From an uncultured Phascolarctobacterium sp. (GTDB lineage: Bacteria; Bacillota; Negativicutes; Acidaminococcales; Acidaminococcaceae), in assembly GCA_905200645.1 (NCBI GenBank), contig CAJKLD010000008.1, forward strand, positions 1 through 64,000: a stretch of DNA of 64,000 bases. The letters are read 5' to 3'. Position 1 is the first letter of the stretch, and each line of letters opens with the position of its first letter. Of the stretch, positions 35,210 to 44,053 are shown in pieces. The translations under genes were made by a program, and so were the position numbers. The notes under the pieces were generated by a model. It was not told where the DNA came from. It saw only the letters and a list, made by a program, of their open reading frames with translations, and searched no databases.

Positions 35210-35761
35210 TTATTGATGATCAAAAATTCTATGAATGGGTCCAGCCAAAAAGGCTGCGGCCGCGCATTTTACAATATCCAGCGGAATAAAGGGCAAAACG
35301 CCGGTATAAAAGGCCTTATCCCACGGCATACCCGTAACCAGCTTGAGCTGTACATAACCAAAAAGATAGATGATGGGAATACCAACTACACAACCCAAAA
35401 GTGCATAACGTTTAAAATTATATTTTTCACCGCGAGTAGCGGCCAAAAATACTACGGTAAACAAAAAGCCGATAATGTAGCCGCCCGTAGGCCCAAAAAG
35501 CTTGCCCGGGCCTGCGGTACCGCCTGTAAAAACCGGCACACCGGCTAAGCCTACTAAAATATACACCAGCATCGTCATAAAGCCCTGCTTGACGTTCAAC
35601 ACATAGCCTGTCAAATTAACAATCAGCGTCTGCAAAGCTATGGGAGAAAGGGAAAATGGCAGAGGAATAATAATATACGCAGAAACGCAGTTCATGGCAA
35701 CCATCAGAGCCATTTTGGTCATTTCAGCAGTTTTATTTATATTTGCAGTATTTGTTTTCAT
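35210..35761 (-). CDS. bioY: Biotin ECF transporter S component
   Basis: A 183-residue BioY, the biotin-binding membrane subunit of an ECF transporter or a stand-alone importer. About six membrane segments; the family signatures VYILVGLAGVPVFTGG and GPTGGYIIGF are clear. ATG 35761 is used; a GTG at 35770 with a nearer AAGG site is possible. Second gene of an operon whose promoter is overlapped by a BirA-like palindrome. Confidence 0.92.
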   Translation of the reverse strand: MKTNTANINKTAEMTKMALMVAMNCVSAYIIIPLPFSLSPIALQTLIVNLTGYVLNVKQGFMTMLVYILVGLAGVPVFTGGTAGPGKLFGPTGGYIIGFLFTVVFLAATRGEKYNFKRYALLGCVVGIPIIYLFGYVQLKLVTGMPWDKAFYTGVLPFIPLDIVKCAAAAFLAGPIHRIFDHQ

Positions 35762-35779
35762 CAAAAGCACCAGCCTTAT

Positions 35780-36316
35780 TTATATTTTGACACTAAAAAC
35801 CTTAGAGCTTTTCACATAACCATGCAGCTCATTTTCACTGCAGTAAACGGAAAGCTCGTCGCCTGCATACACAGGAGCCAAAAAGCTTATGCGCCAGTCC
35901 AGCTCCTTAAGCTGCAATGCTTTTTGCAGCCACGCAGCCATGCACAAGCCGGGAATCACAGGATGCTTTCCCTGATGAATAATATTTTCGTCACCTGTGA
36001 ACGCAACGTAATCCCTTACTTCCTGCACGGAAAAGCTGTATTTTACCAGCAGTTCTCCTTGCGGTTCGCTTATTGCTTTGGTTTTAGCGCCAATTTTATT
36101 TTTTGGCAACACCAAAAAAACCCGCAGCTCTTTAGCTGTACTTCCATCTGCTGTAGTACCCAGCACCTGCATAATACATTTACGCTGTTTTTCTAACAGG
36201 ATATTATTTTCCAGCTGCTGCGCCTGACCATGAATATGCGCTTCTGCGCCAGCCAAAACCCAGCCGCCAAAAAATTTACTGTCACTGTCTGCAAGCTTAT
36301 GTGCAAGCTCTAACAT
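35780..36316 (-). CDS. MaoC-like hot-dog hydratase/dehydratase
   Basis: A 178-residue protein. The C-terminal half has the (R)-hydratase motif FTGDENIIHQGKHPVIPG, with the catalytic Asp and His of MaoC/FabZ-type enzymes; the N-terminal half resembles a second, degenerate hot-dog repeat. It should hydrate an enoyl-CoA or dehydrate a 3-hydroxyacyl thioester. The ATG at 36316 lies 18 bases inside the predicted transcript, whereas the longer TTG start at 36352 would fall upstream of the -10 box. First gene of the bioY operon, which makes a role in pimeloyl chain building worth testing. Confidence 0.68.
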   Translation of the reverse strand: MLELAHKLADSDSKFFGGWVLAGAEAHIHGQAQQLENNILLEKQRKCIMQVLGTTADGSTAKELRVFLVLPKNKIGAKTKAISEPQGELLVKYSFSVQEVRDYVAFTGDENIIHQGKHPVIPGLCMAAWLQKALQLKELDWRISFLAPVYAGDELSVYCSENELHGYVKSSKVFSVKI

Positions 36317-36340
36317 TTTCAACACCCTTTCATGTAGGAT

Positions 36341-36369
36341 ATTATAATGCAAAGCGTCCGTTTAGTCAA
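36341..36369 (-). promoter_or_regulatory. Promoter of the bioY operon
   Basis: On the minus strand TTGACT (36369-36364), a 17-base spacer and TATAAT (36346-36341) form a near-consensus sigma-70 promoter. Confidence 0.8.
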
Positions 36370-36397
36370 CCTTTTATATGATTAACGTTAACATTAA
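36362..36397 (-). promoter_or_regulatory. BirA-like operator overlapping the -35 box
   Basis: An imperfect inverted repeat with half-sites TTAGTCAAC (36362-36370) and GTTAACATTAA (36387-36397), with AAC and GTT ends 16 bases apart. This matches the spacing and core of Gram-positive BirA sites (TTGTTAAC-type half-sites). It covers the -35 element, so biotin-bound BirA would block transcription. Confidence 0.6.
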
Positions 36398-36486
36398 TTT
36401 AAGATAACCAAAAAGCAGTGCGCACGTTTCTTAAGTAAAAAAATTTAACAAACATTTGTTCCCTGCGCGTTTTGCGATATATAGAT

Positions 36487-36520
36487 AAAAAAGCGCTCTG
36501 CCTTATACGACAGAGCGCTT
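36487..36520 (-). terminator. Terminator of the perR-rubrerythrin operon
   Basis: Perfect 10-bp stem AAGCGCTCTG/CAGAGCGCTT, 10-base loop, then six T on the minus strand. Confidence 0.85.
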
Positions 36521-36551
36521 GCAATTAATTTATTATATTAAGCTTTATCGA

Positions 36552-37091
36552 TTAGTAATTGATAACCTTCAGTTCAAAATAGCCTTGGGGATGGTCGCAA
36601 ACCGGGCATTTTTCAGGTGCTTTTTCAGCAACAACAATTTTGCCGCAGTTAGTGCAAATCCAAACCTTTTTCTCCTCGCGTTTAAATACACGGTCGTTTT
36701 CAATATTAGCCAGCAAAGCACGATAACGCTCTTCATGCTCTTTTTCAATCTTGCCAACTTCTTCAAACAATACAGCAAGCTTGTCAAAGCCTTCTTCTTT
36801 AGCAGTTTTAGCAAATTCAGCATACATTTCAGTCCACTCGTAATTTTCGCCTGCTGCTGCGTCTTTCAAATTTTCGATAGTGCATGGAACGCTGCCGCCA
36901 TGCAAAGCCTTGAACCACAGCTTAGCATGCTCTTTTTCATTACCGGAAGTTTCGGTGAAAAATGCGCCGATTTGATTGTAGCCTTCTTTTTTAGCAGCGC
37001 TTGCATAATACTGATATTTAGTATGAGCCTGAGATTCGCCTGCAAATGCGGTCATCAAATTTTGTTCAGTCTTGCTGCCTTTTAATTCCAT
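36552..37091 (-). CDS. Rubrerythrin
   Basis: A 179-residue rubrerythrin that reduces hydrogen peroxide in anaerobes. The N-terminal four-helix domain carries the di-iron ligands (E-x-x-H pairs around residues 19, 52-55, 96 and 129-132), and the C-terminal rubredoxin-like domain has two C-x-x-C pairs (CTNCG, CPVCDHP) near 146 and 161. It follows the PerR-like gene in one operon, a typical peroxide-defence pairing. Confidence 0.93.
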   Translation of the reverse strand: MELKGSKTEQNLMTAFAGESQAHTKYQYYASAAKKEGYNQIGAFFTETSGNEKEHAKLWFKALHGGSVPCTIENLKDAAAGENYEWTEMYAEFAKTAKEEGFDKLAVLFEEVGKIEKEHEERYRALLANIENDRVFKREEKKVWICTNCGKIVVAEKAPEKCPVCDHPQGYFELKVINY

Positions 37092-37129
37092 AATAATTCC
37101 TCCTCGTGTCCCCTAAAGGACAAAACTAA

Positions 37130-37564
37130 TTAGTTTTTATCTTCACCCAAAACATCGTCGCTGTCCTGCGCCTTATGCTCCAACTTTTGACATTCGGGGC
37201 AAACACCGCTGAACACGATGTCATGGTGATTCATCTTATAACCGGTTACTGCTGCAACCTTTTCGTCCATATCCGGAATATAATCAAAATTTTCTACATT
37301 CATAAAAGTACCGCATTCAGTACACTTAATATGATAATGCCTTGCCAGAATATGGTCAAAACGATCTGCGCCGCTGGGCACAGAAACCTTGCTCAAAAGT
37401 CCACTTTCCACTAAGCTGTTAAGATTGCGGTATACCGTACCTTTACTAATATCGGGATATTCCATGGTGATGCGGTCGTACACTTCTTCAGCAGTAGGGT
37501 GATTTGCTAAAAAACGTACAGCAGCAATAACAAGTTGTCTTTGAATAGTATTTCTTTTAGCCAT
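37130..37564 (-). CDS. perR: Fur-family regulator, PerR-like
   Basis: A 144-residue Fur-family repressor. The N-terminal winged helix (TAEEVYDRI, GTVYRNLNSL) is followed by the metal domain with HYHIKC and two C-x-x-C pairs (CTEC, CPEC) for structural zinc. PerR rather than Fur is inferred from the co-transcribed rubrerythrin; the oxidation-sensing His/Asp set was not proved. ATG 37564 fits the AAAGG site best among three close ATGs. The stop lies 38 bases before rubrerythrin. Confidence 0.78.
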   Translation of the reverse strand: MAKRNTIQRQLVIAAVRFLANHPTAEEVYDRITMEYPDISKGTVYRNLNSLVESGLLSKVSVPSGADRFDHILARHYHIKCTECGTFMNVENFDYIPDMDEKVAAVTGYKMNHHDIVFSGVCPECQKLEHKAQDSDDVLGEDKN

Positions 37565-37601
37565 TGTCATCATCCTTTATCAAAAATTGTTCTCAATTAG
37601 A

Positions 37602-37629
37602 ATTATACATTTTATAAAGCTTTTGTCAA
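37602..37629 (-). promoter_or_regulatory. Promoter of the perR-rubrerythrin operon
   Basis: Minus-strand TTGACA (37629-37624) and TATAAT (37607-37602) with a 16-base spacer. Just downstream a TTCT-CAATT-AGAA inverted repeat (about 37590-37602) abuts the -10 box and could be an autoregulatory Fur/PerR-type site, though it is a weak match. Confidence 0.65.
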
Positions 37630-37848
37630 GTATTTTTTAGCATAAGCTACACTAAATTCACATATAAAACAGACAGTTTTCAAGAAGTGTTCTTTAACTA
37701 ATGAATTAGTTCTTAATTTTTTTCTAAAACATTAACAACCGGCTTACAAACAAGAGAACCAGCTTCTTTATAGATATTTTTCTATTTATAAAATTTTAAC
37801 CGGCAACTGCGTTGTTCTTAATTTTTTATACTCCGCCACTAACCATAT
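37630..37848. other. Non-coding gap between perR and feoA promoters
   Basis: AT-rich, no gene seen. It holds a 7-2-7 palindrome AACTAAT-GA-ATTAGTT (37696-37711) and a 14-base direct repeat GTTCTTAATTTTTT at 37709-37722 and 37814-37827. Confidence 0.6.
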
Positions 37849-37877
37849 TTGACATTAACAATCAAGAAATATATAAT
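37849..37877 (+). promoter_or_regulatory. Promoter of feoAB
   Basis: TTGACA at 37849-37854 and TATAAT at 37872-37877 with a 17-base spacer: a consensus sigma-70 promoter 40 bases before feoA. No clear Fur box was recognised. Confidence 0.75.
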
Positions 37878-37916
37878 TAAAAACGCAGAATCTCTTTTGT
37901 ATGGAAGGTCATCAAT

Positions 37917-38162
37917 ATGTCGCAAATCACTTTAGATAAACTGCCCATTGGGCAGCAAGGAATTATTCAACAAGTAGGCAGCGAAGGTATTTTACGCCGC
38001 CGTTTATTAGATATGGGTTTAACTCCCCGCACCAGGGTTTTAGTACGCAAGCGCGCTCCCTTAGGTGACCCGCTGGAAATTTATCTACGCGGCTACGAGC
38101 TGACGCTGCGCGCTTCCGAGGCCAGTGAAATTACCATTTTAGTGGAGGCAGAAGAAAAATGA
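37917..38162 (+). CDS. feoA: Ferrous iron transport protein A
   Basis: An 81-residue SH3-like FeoA that assists FeoB. The LLDMGLTPRTRVLVRKRAPLGDP stretch is typical. It is preceded by a GGAAGG site and its stop overlaps the feoB start (ATGA). Confidence 0.9.
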   Translation: MSQITLDKLPIGQQGIIQQVGSEGILRRRLLDMGLTPRTRVLVRKRAPLGDPLEIYLRGYELTLRASEASEITILVEAEEK

Positions 38163-40165
38163 AGCTGCACTTTGCTCTTGTAGGCAACAAAAATTGCGGT
38201 AAAAGCACTCTTTTCAATTATCTAACCGGCAGCAATCAGCATGTAGGAAATTTTCCCGGCGTTACCGTGCAGAAAAAGGAAGGCTCTTTGCTGACAAATT
38301 CTACCATCAGCGTTATTGATTTGCCAGGCATTTATTCTCTTTCACCTTATACCTCGGAGGAAATTGTTACCCGTGACCTGCTGCTTTATAACAAGCCCAG
38401 CGCTATTATCAACGTTATTGACGCTACTAATATTGAGCGCAGCTTGTATTTAACCTTACAACTTATCGAGCTGAATATTCCCATGATTATAGCGCTCAAT
38501 ATGATGGATGAATTAGCTACCTGTGGCGGCAGCATTGATATCAAAGCTATGGAAGAACAGCTCACGATTCCCGTAGTGCCAATTTCTGCCAACAGCGGCG
38601 AGGGCGTTGCCGAACTGATTAAACGTACTATTGAAATAGCCGAAAACGTTACCCTGCCTAAGCGTTTAGATTTTTGCTCAGGTCCCGTACATACTGCTAT
38701 CCACGCCGTAGCACATTTAATAGAAGAAAAGGTGCGCCGGAAAAATCTGCCGCTGCGCTTTACTTCTACCAAGCTTATTGAAGGCGACGAAGAGTTTTTC
38801 AGCGAATTACAGCTTTCGGAAAACGAAAAGGATATTGTCGGCCATTTTACGCAGGAAATGGAGCAAGCGCTCAATTCTGACCGCGAAGCTGCCTTGGCAG
38901 ATATGCGTTACGCTTACATTGAAGAACTGTGCATGTATACGGTGCATAAGCACCAGGACACGGAAGCTCAGCGGCGCTCGGTAAAAATGGATTATTATTT
39001 AACGCACAAATATTTAAGTATTCCTATTTTTATCATTATTATCGGTTTAGTTTTTTTTCTTACCTTTGATGTAATCGGCGCTTTTTTAAGCGGAATTCTC
39101 GGCGATATCTTAGACGGCATCACTGCCTCTGCCGATAAGGGTTTAACCAATTTCGGCATCAATCCCGCCATGCACTCTCTCATTATTGACGGAATTTTTG
39201 CCGGCGTGTGCAGCGTACTTTCCTTTATTCCTACTATCGTCACGCTGTTTTTCTTTTTATCGCTGCTGGAGGACAGCGGCTATATGTCCCGCGTGGCTTT
39301 TGTTATGGATAAGCTGCTGCGTAAAATCGGTCTTTCCGGCTCCTCCTTTATTCCGCTCATTATCGGCTTTGGCTGCAGCGTTCCGGCAATTATGGCAGCG
39401 CGTACCTTGGCCAGCGAGCGCGACCGTAAAATGACAATTATGCTCACGCCTTTTATGAGCTGCAGCGCTAAGCTTTCAATTTACGGCATTTTTATCGGCG
39501 CGTTCTTTCCCGATTCCGGCGCGCTGGTTATGCTTTCTATTTATCTTTTAGGCGTAGTAGTAGCAGTTTTCACCGGCGCTATGCTTAACAGTTTTGTTTT
39601 CAGCGGCAAGCCTGTGCCCTTTGTTATGGAGCTGCCCGCCTACCGCATGCCCACAGGCCGCAGCATTTTAATGCACATGTGGGAAAAAGCAGAAGACTTT
39701 ATTCATAAGGCTTTCACGGTAATTTTTATGGCCAGCATTATTGTTTGGTTCTTGCAAAATTTTAACAGCCAATTTTATATGGTCAACAGCAACGAAAGTA
39801 TCATTGCCGAAATCGGCAAGCTGACCGCGCCTATTTTTGAGCCGCTGGGCTTTGGCGATTGGCGCATGTCCACAGCGTTGATTACGGGCATTACGGCAAA
39901 AGAGGTTGTTATCAGCACTCTATCCGTACTGGCGGTGGACGCCAGCGGCAGCGTAAATCTGCCCAAGCTTTTCTCACCGCTCACGGCCTATACTTTTTTG
40001 GTTTTCTGTCTGCTGTATCCGCCCTGCATTGCCTCCTTGGCAACTATGCGCAAGGAATTAAATTCGCGTTGGAGTACCTGCGGCATTATCGCCTACGAGC
40101 TGGGCATAGCCTGGATTATGGCGTTCATTGTCCGGCATATCGGTTTGCTGCTTGGCTTTAATTAA
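38159..40165 (+). CDS. feoB: Ferrous iron transporter FeoB
   Basis: A 668-residue Fe2+ importer. The N-terminal G domain has G1 GNKNCGKST, G2/G3 (PGVTV, DLPG) and G4-like NMMD; the C-terminal part has two Gate domains with conserved SCSAKLSIY and YPPCIASL cysteine motifs in the membrane. Slightly short compared with E. coli FeoB (773). Divergent from the PerR-like operon, linking iron uptake and peroxide defence. Confidence 0.94.
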   Translation: MKLHFALVGNKNCGKSTLFNYLTGSNQHVGNFPGVTVQKKEGSLLTNSTISVIDLPGIYSLSPYTSEEIVTRDLLLYNKPSAIINVIDATNIERSLYLTLQLIELNIPMIIALNMMDELATCGGSIDIKAMEEQLTIPVVPISANSGEGVAELIKRTIEIAENVTLPKRLDFCSGPVHTAIHAVAHLIEEKVRRKNLPLRFTSTKLIEGDEEFFSELQLSENEKDIVGHFTQEMEQALNSDREAALADMRYAYIEELCMYTVHKHQDTEAQRRSVKMDYYLTHKYLSIPIFIIIIGLVFFLTFDVIGAFLSGILGDILDGITASADKGLTNFGINPAMHSLIIDGIFAGVCSVLSFIPTIVTLFFFLSLLEDSGYMSRVAFVMDKLLRKIGLSGSSFIPLIIGFGCSVPAIMAARTLASERDRKMTIMLTPFMSCSAKLSIYGIFIGAFFPDSGALVMLSIYLLGVVVAVFTGAMLNSFVFSGKPVPFVMELPAYRMPTGRSILMHMWEKAEDFIHKAFTVIFMASIIVWFLQNFNSQFYMVNSNESIIAEIGKLTAPIFEPLGFGDWRMSTALITGITAKEVVISTLSVLAVDASGSVNLPKLFSPLTAYTFLVFCLLYPPCIASLATMRKELNSRWSTCGIIAYELGIAWIMAFIVRHIGLLLGFN

Positions 40166-40178
40166 AAATCAAAATAGT

Positions 40179-40216
40179 AAAAGCGAGTTCTGCTACATGC
40201 AAAGACTCGCTTTTTA
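40179..40216. terminator. Bidirectional terminator between feoB and recQ
   Basis: A 10-bp stem AAAAGCGAGT/ACTCGCTTTT with T tracts on both strands; its right edge includes the recQ stop. Confidence 0.8.
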
Positions 40217-41464
40217 TATGCCCAAAAATTTACGCCAGCTGGCGTTTTTATTATTATCGCAGTTGCCGCAGTTATTGCAACGCGGTGGCGCCTGCTCGCC
40301 AAAATATTCCAGCAGCACCTTGCGCAGGCAGCCGCTGGTGTTACAATAAAAAATCATCTTGTTCAGCAGCTCCAGCTCGTGTGCCTTCCAAGCCAAATCC
40401 GGCTGGTCGTGACCAACGAGATAAGTGTTCACGGCAATATCAGCCTTATTATATAAAAGTAAGCACTCGGACGGCAAGCCGTCGCGTCCGGCGCGGCCGG
40501 CCTCCTGATAATAGCTTTCCATATCCTTAGGCATATTGTAATGCACAACGTAACGCACGTCCGCCTTATCGATGCCCATACCAAAAGCGTTGGTCGCCAC
40601 AATCACCGGCACTTGCCCGCTGACAAAAAAATTTTGATTCTCGCGCCTTTCCTCCGGCGTTAAGCCCGCGTGATAACGCAAAGCCAAATGCCCCTGCCCC
40701 AGCAAAAGCTTGGTCACCTGCTCTACTCTTTGTCTGGTAGCACAATAAATAACGCCGCACTGATTTTTATGCTTTGCTAAAAATGCCAGCAGCGAGCGAT
40801 CCTTATCCTGCGTGCGCTCCACTGCAAAATGCAGATTAGGTCTATCAAATCCGGAAACAACTATTTTGGCTTGAGGAATTTCTAAACGCTCACAAATATC
40901 CTGCCGCACGTCAGGCGTTGCCGTAGCCGTAAACGCCGCTAACAAAGGCTTCACAGACAGCTCCTTAATAAATTGAGGAATATTATAATAATCCTTGCGG
41001 AAGCTGTGTCCCCATTGAGAAACGCAATGAGCCTCGTCAACAGCCACCATAGTAATATACGCCTGCCGGGCAAAGCGCAGAAACTGCGGATTCAGCAGCC
41101 GTTCCGGCGCAACATATAAAAATTTGCACTGCTTATTGAGCGCAGCATGCAAAACTCTGCCGTACTCGTTGTTCGTCATACTGCTGTCCAAATATGCAGC
41201 CGGTATGCCGCGCGCGGTCAAAGCCTCCGCTTGGTCCTTCATCAGCGAAATTAAAGGAGAAATTACTAAGGTTACGCCCTTTAGCAGCAGCGACGGCAGC
41301 TGAAAGCAAATACTTTTGCCCGCGCCTGTTGGCAATACTGCCAATACCGGCTCGCCATGTAAAATTTCGCTGATAATTTCTTCTTGCCCCTGACGGAAAC
41401 TATCATAGCCATAAAAATGTTTAAGCGCTCGGTGCAGAAAAGCGCTGTCAATAACCCTTGTCAT
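40214..41464 (-). CDS. recQ: Short RecQ-family DNA helicase
   Basis: A 416-residue SF2 3'-5' helicase. Walker A LPTGAGKS, DEAH box, QWGHSFR, and the TNAFGMGIDKADVR and QEAGRAGRDG motifs are present, followed by the four-cysteine zinc domain (C-x-RK...CNNCGNCD). It then ends; the winged-helix RQC and HRDC domains of full RecQ (about 600 residues) are missing, and a terminator follows at once, so this is the natural end and not a frameshift. The start overlaps pgeF (ATGA). Confidence 0.87.
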   Translation of the reverse strand: MTRVIDSAFLHRALKHFYGYDSFRQGQEEIISEILHGEPVLAVLPTGAGKSICFQLPSLLLKGVTLVISPLISLMKDQAEALTARGIPAAYLDSSMTNNEYGRVLHAALNKQCKFLYVAPERLLNPQFLRFARQAYITMVAVDEAHCVSQWGHSFRKDYYNIPQFIKELSVKPLLAAFTATATPDVRQDICERLEIPQAKIVVSGFDRPNLHFAVERTQDKDRSLLAFLAKHKNQCGVIYCATRQRVEQVTKLLLGQGHLALRYHAGLTPEERRENQNFFVSGQVPVIVATNAFGMGIDKADVRYVVHYNMPKDMESYYQEAGRAGRDGLPSECLLLYNKADIAVNTYLVGHDQPDLAWKAHELELLNKMIFYCNTSGCLRKVLLEYFGEQAPPRCNNCGNCDNNKNASWRKFLGI

Positions 41465-42303
41465 TTTTTACACAGGCACACGCCCATGCGCCCCGTTTTG
41501 CCATTTTCCGCTCTGTACGAACAGAAAAGCTCGTGATTATGCGCAGTACAAATTTGGGCTACCGCAATATTTTCTGCACGAATACCTGCTTGTTCTAAAA
41601 CACAGCGGTTATAGCCCCACAAATCCAGCAGATAATGACCTTTGCTTTGCGCAACAGGCGCAAAAAAATTAGTATATACGCCAAAAATTCCCTGCTCTTT
41701 TTCCTTGGCTACCGCATGCTCGCGCACAAAATCATCCACTTCATAGCAGCAAGCGCCAATGGATGGAGCAATAGCTGCCAAAATATTCTGCGGCTGAGCG
41801 CCAAAATTTTCTGCCATAGCCTGCACAGTTTTCGCCGCAATACCGGCCAGCGTTCCGCGCCAGCCTGCGTGCGCCAAGCCGATAGCTCCGCTTACGGGGT
41901 CAGCCAAAAGCACCGGCGTACAATCGGCATAAAATAAAAGCAAAGGCACATTGGTAAGCGTTGTTACTAACGCGTCAGTTGCGGCAATAGTGTTGGCAAA
42001 ATCCAGCGCGCCGGCGCCAACTAAAGCTTCATCAACCACCGCTACGCGACTGCCGTGCACCTGCTGACAGGTAGTAAATTTGTTTGCGTCCACACCTAAG
42101 ACTTTAGCAAAGCGCCGGCGGTTATGCAGGACCAGCTTTTGCTCGTCGCCTACATGCAGCGCCAAATTTAACGTGTTAGGCACAACGGCGCTTTCCCCAT
42201 GCAGACGGCAGCTGCAGCCGTTGATAAAGCCTGCTCCGCTAAGCAACGGAAAGCTGCCAAACCATAAATTATTTTTTTGCGTAATAATAAAAGAATTATT
42301 CAT
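41461..42303 (-). CDS. pgeF: Multicopper-like purine nucleoside phosphorylase (YfiH/PgeF)
   Basis: A 280-residue laccase-domain protein of the YfiH/YlmD/FAMIN family, described as zinc-dependent purine nucleoside phosphorylase/adenosine deaminase and as a peptidoglycan-editing factor. The metal set HGS, ADCTPVLL and HAGWRGT is intact. ATG 42303 comes just after the upstream stop but has no clear ribosome binding site, so it may rely on coupling. A longer TTG start would overlap the radical SAM gene. Confidence 0.87.
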   Translation of the reverse strand: MNNSFIITQKNNLWFGSFPLLSGAGFINGCSCRLHGESAVVPNTLNLALHVGDEQKLVLHNRRRFAKVLGVDANKFTTCQQVHGSRVAVVDEALVGAGALDFANTIAATDALVTTLTNVPLLLFYADCTPVLLADPVSGAIGLAHAGWRGTLAGIAAKTVQAMAENFGAQPQNILAAIAPSIGACCYEVDDFVREHAVAKEKEQGIFGVYTNFFAPVAQSKGHYLLDLWGYNRCVLEQAGIRAENIAVAQICTAHNHELFCSYRAENGKTGRMGVCLCKK

Positions 42304-42308
42304 AGTAA

Positions 42309-44030
42309 TTATTTTTGACAAATACCGCAGCGCTTGCAATTATCAAAGCACATCGGCGTAAACTTGCCTTCGCGGCTGCGCTCCAATTCTTTTTTGAGAT
42401 ACTCCATAGTAACGCCCATATCAAGATGCTGCCACGGCAAGGGCTGCCCAATATCCAGCTCTCTCTCCGCCATTTTCTCTGCATCTAAGCCATGCTTTTT
42501 CAGCACCGTTTTAAAATTTTCACCGGCAGAATGAGCTTCCAACAGCATCTCGCCCACGCGGCGGTCGCCTCGCGCCAACACTGCTTGAATGACTGTTTCC
42601 TTTAAGGATTCAGTTATCAATTTTATATGCCTGCTTTTTTTCAGTCCGTCAGTAAGCATTTTGAAGCGTTTTTTCAGTGTGCGTACATTGCACAGCGGCG
42701 CCCATTGATACGGCGTAAAAGGCTTCGGCACAAAACCGTTCACGCTGATAATCAGCTCGCCCTTGTTGCCTAATGCGTCCATTTTTGCGCGAATACGCAA
42801 AATCATCTGCACAGTTTCTTCGATATCAATATCTTCTTCTCCCGGCAGACCAATCATATAATACAATTTTATGTGACGCATGCCCGCCACTGCCGCCAGC
42901 TCAATGGAATTATAAACATGCTGCTCCGTAATTCCCTTGTTAATTGCCGCGCGGAGCCGCTCGCTGCCCGCCTCCGGCGCAACGGTCATGGTGCGCAGGC
43001 CGCTGGCAGCCAAAGCATCAGCCAATTGCTGCGTGAGCATATCCGCACGCATACTGGCAACGCTGAAAGGAATTTTGTTTTCGTTTAAATAGGCTGTAAG
43101 CTCTGCCATCTGCGGATGGTCACTGACAGCTGCGCCCATTAAGCCAACCTTTTTCGTGCGCGACGGCCGCTTAGCAATATCTGCCAAAATATTTTCCAGC
43201 TTGCGCGGACGAGGCTTGCGGAAACAGTAACCAGCCATGCAAAAACGGCAGTGCCGTCCACAGCCGCGGGCTACCTCCACAATATACATATCCTCAAATT
43301 CCGTACCGCCGGTTAAAATCTGCGTTGTATGAGGATAATTATCAATCTCCCGCACCCATTGACGCCGGATAACTGCAGGAGCATAGCTGTCTTTTTTTAC
43401 CTTTAAAGCAACAAATTGGCCGTCGTTGTCATATTCTGCTTCATAAAAGGCAGGCACATAAACGCCGGCTAGCTGCGCCAAATTTTCCAAAGTCTTGCTT
43501 TTGCTTTCTCCGGCATAAATAGTATCTAAAATTTTTTGTACCGTTTCCTCGCCCTCGCCAATAACAAAAGCATCTGCCACCTGCGCCAAAGGCTCGGGAT
43601 TAAAGGTAGCACACGGGCCGCCCACAATAACCAGCGGCTCCTTGTCGTTGCGCTCGGACGCTCGCAGCTTAATATTGCCTAAATCCAGCACCGTCAATAA
43701 ATTTTCGTAATCCATTTCAAAGGACAGCATCACAAAAATAACGGCAAAATCGGCTAAAGGTCTGCCGGTTTCAATACTCAATAAGGGCGTTCTGCTTTTA
43801 GTATACTCCTGCTGCATTTGCTTATCAGGCAAAAAGAAACGCTCGCAGGCGCTGTCCCCGCGCGTGTTAATCATCTGATATAAAATATGCAGTCCTAAAT
43901 TAGACATACCCAAATGATAAAGATTGGGATAAACAAAAGCCACCGGATGACGGAGTCCGGGTGGATAAACACGAGCTCCCTCCTCTGCAGTTCTAATAGT
44001 TTGTAAATAATTTTTTATTTTCCAGGACAA
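42309..44030 (-). CDS. Radical SAM protein with B12-binding-like N-terminus
   Basis: A 573-residue protein of the TIGR03960-like family. The N-terminal 200 residues form a B12-binding-like Rossmann domain (VGGPCATFNPEPL), then a radical SAM barrel with the cluster motif CGRHCRFC near residue 258. A final cysteine cluster (CFDNCKRCGIC) is at the C-terminus. In many bacteria this is followed by a TIGR03936 domain that acts on tRNA or is near rpmA/rng; that part is absent. Reaction unknown. Confidence 0.8.
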   Translation of the reverse strand: MSWKIKNYLQTIRTAEEGARVYPPGLRHPVAFVYPNLYHLGMSNLGLHILYQMINTRGDSACERFFLPDKQMQQEYTKSRTPLLSIETGRPLADFAVIFVMLSFEMDYENLLTVLDLGNIKLRASERNDKEPLVIVGGPCATFNPEPLAQVADAFVIGEGEETVQKILDTIYAGESKSKTLENLAQLAGVYVPAFYEAEYDNDGQFVALKVKKDSYAPAVIRRQWVREIDNYPHTTQILTGGTEFEDMYIVEVARGCGRHCRFCMAGYCFRKPRPRKLENILADIAKRPSRTKKVGLMGAAVSDHPQMAELTAYLNENKIPFSVASMRADMLTQQLADALAASGLRTMTVAPEAGSERLRAAINKGITEQHVYNSIELAAVAGMRHIKLYYMIGLPGEEDIDIEETVQMILRIRAKMDALGNKGELIISVNGFVPKPFTPYQWAPLCNVRTLKKRFKMLTDGLKKSRHIKLITESLKETVIQAVLARGDRRVGEMLLEAHSAGENFKTVLKKHGLDAEKMAERELDIGQPLPWQHLDMGVTMEYLKKELERSREGKFTPMCFDNCKRCGICQK

Positions 44031-44053
44031 AGCTTCTACCTCTCAAATTCAGC

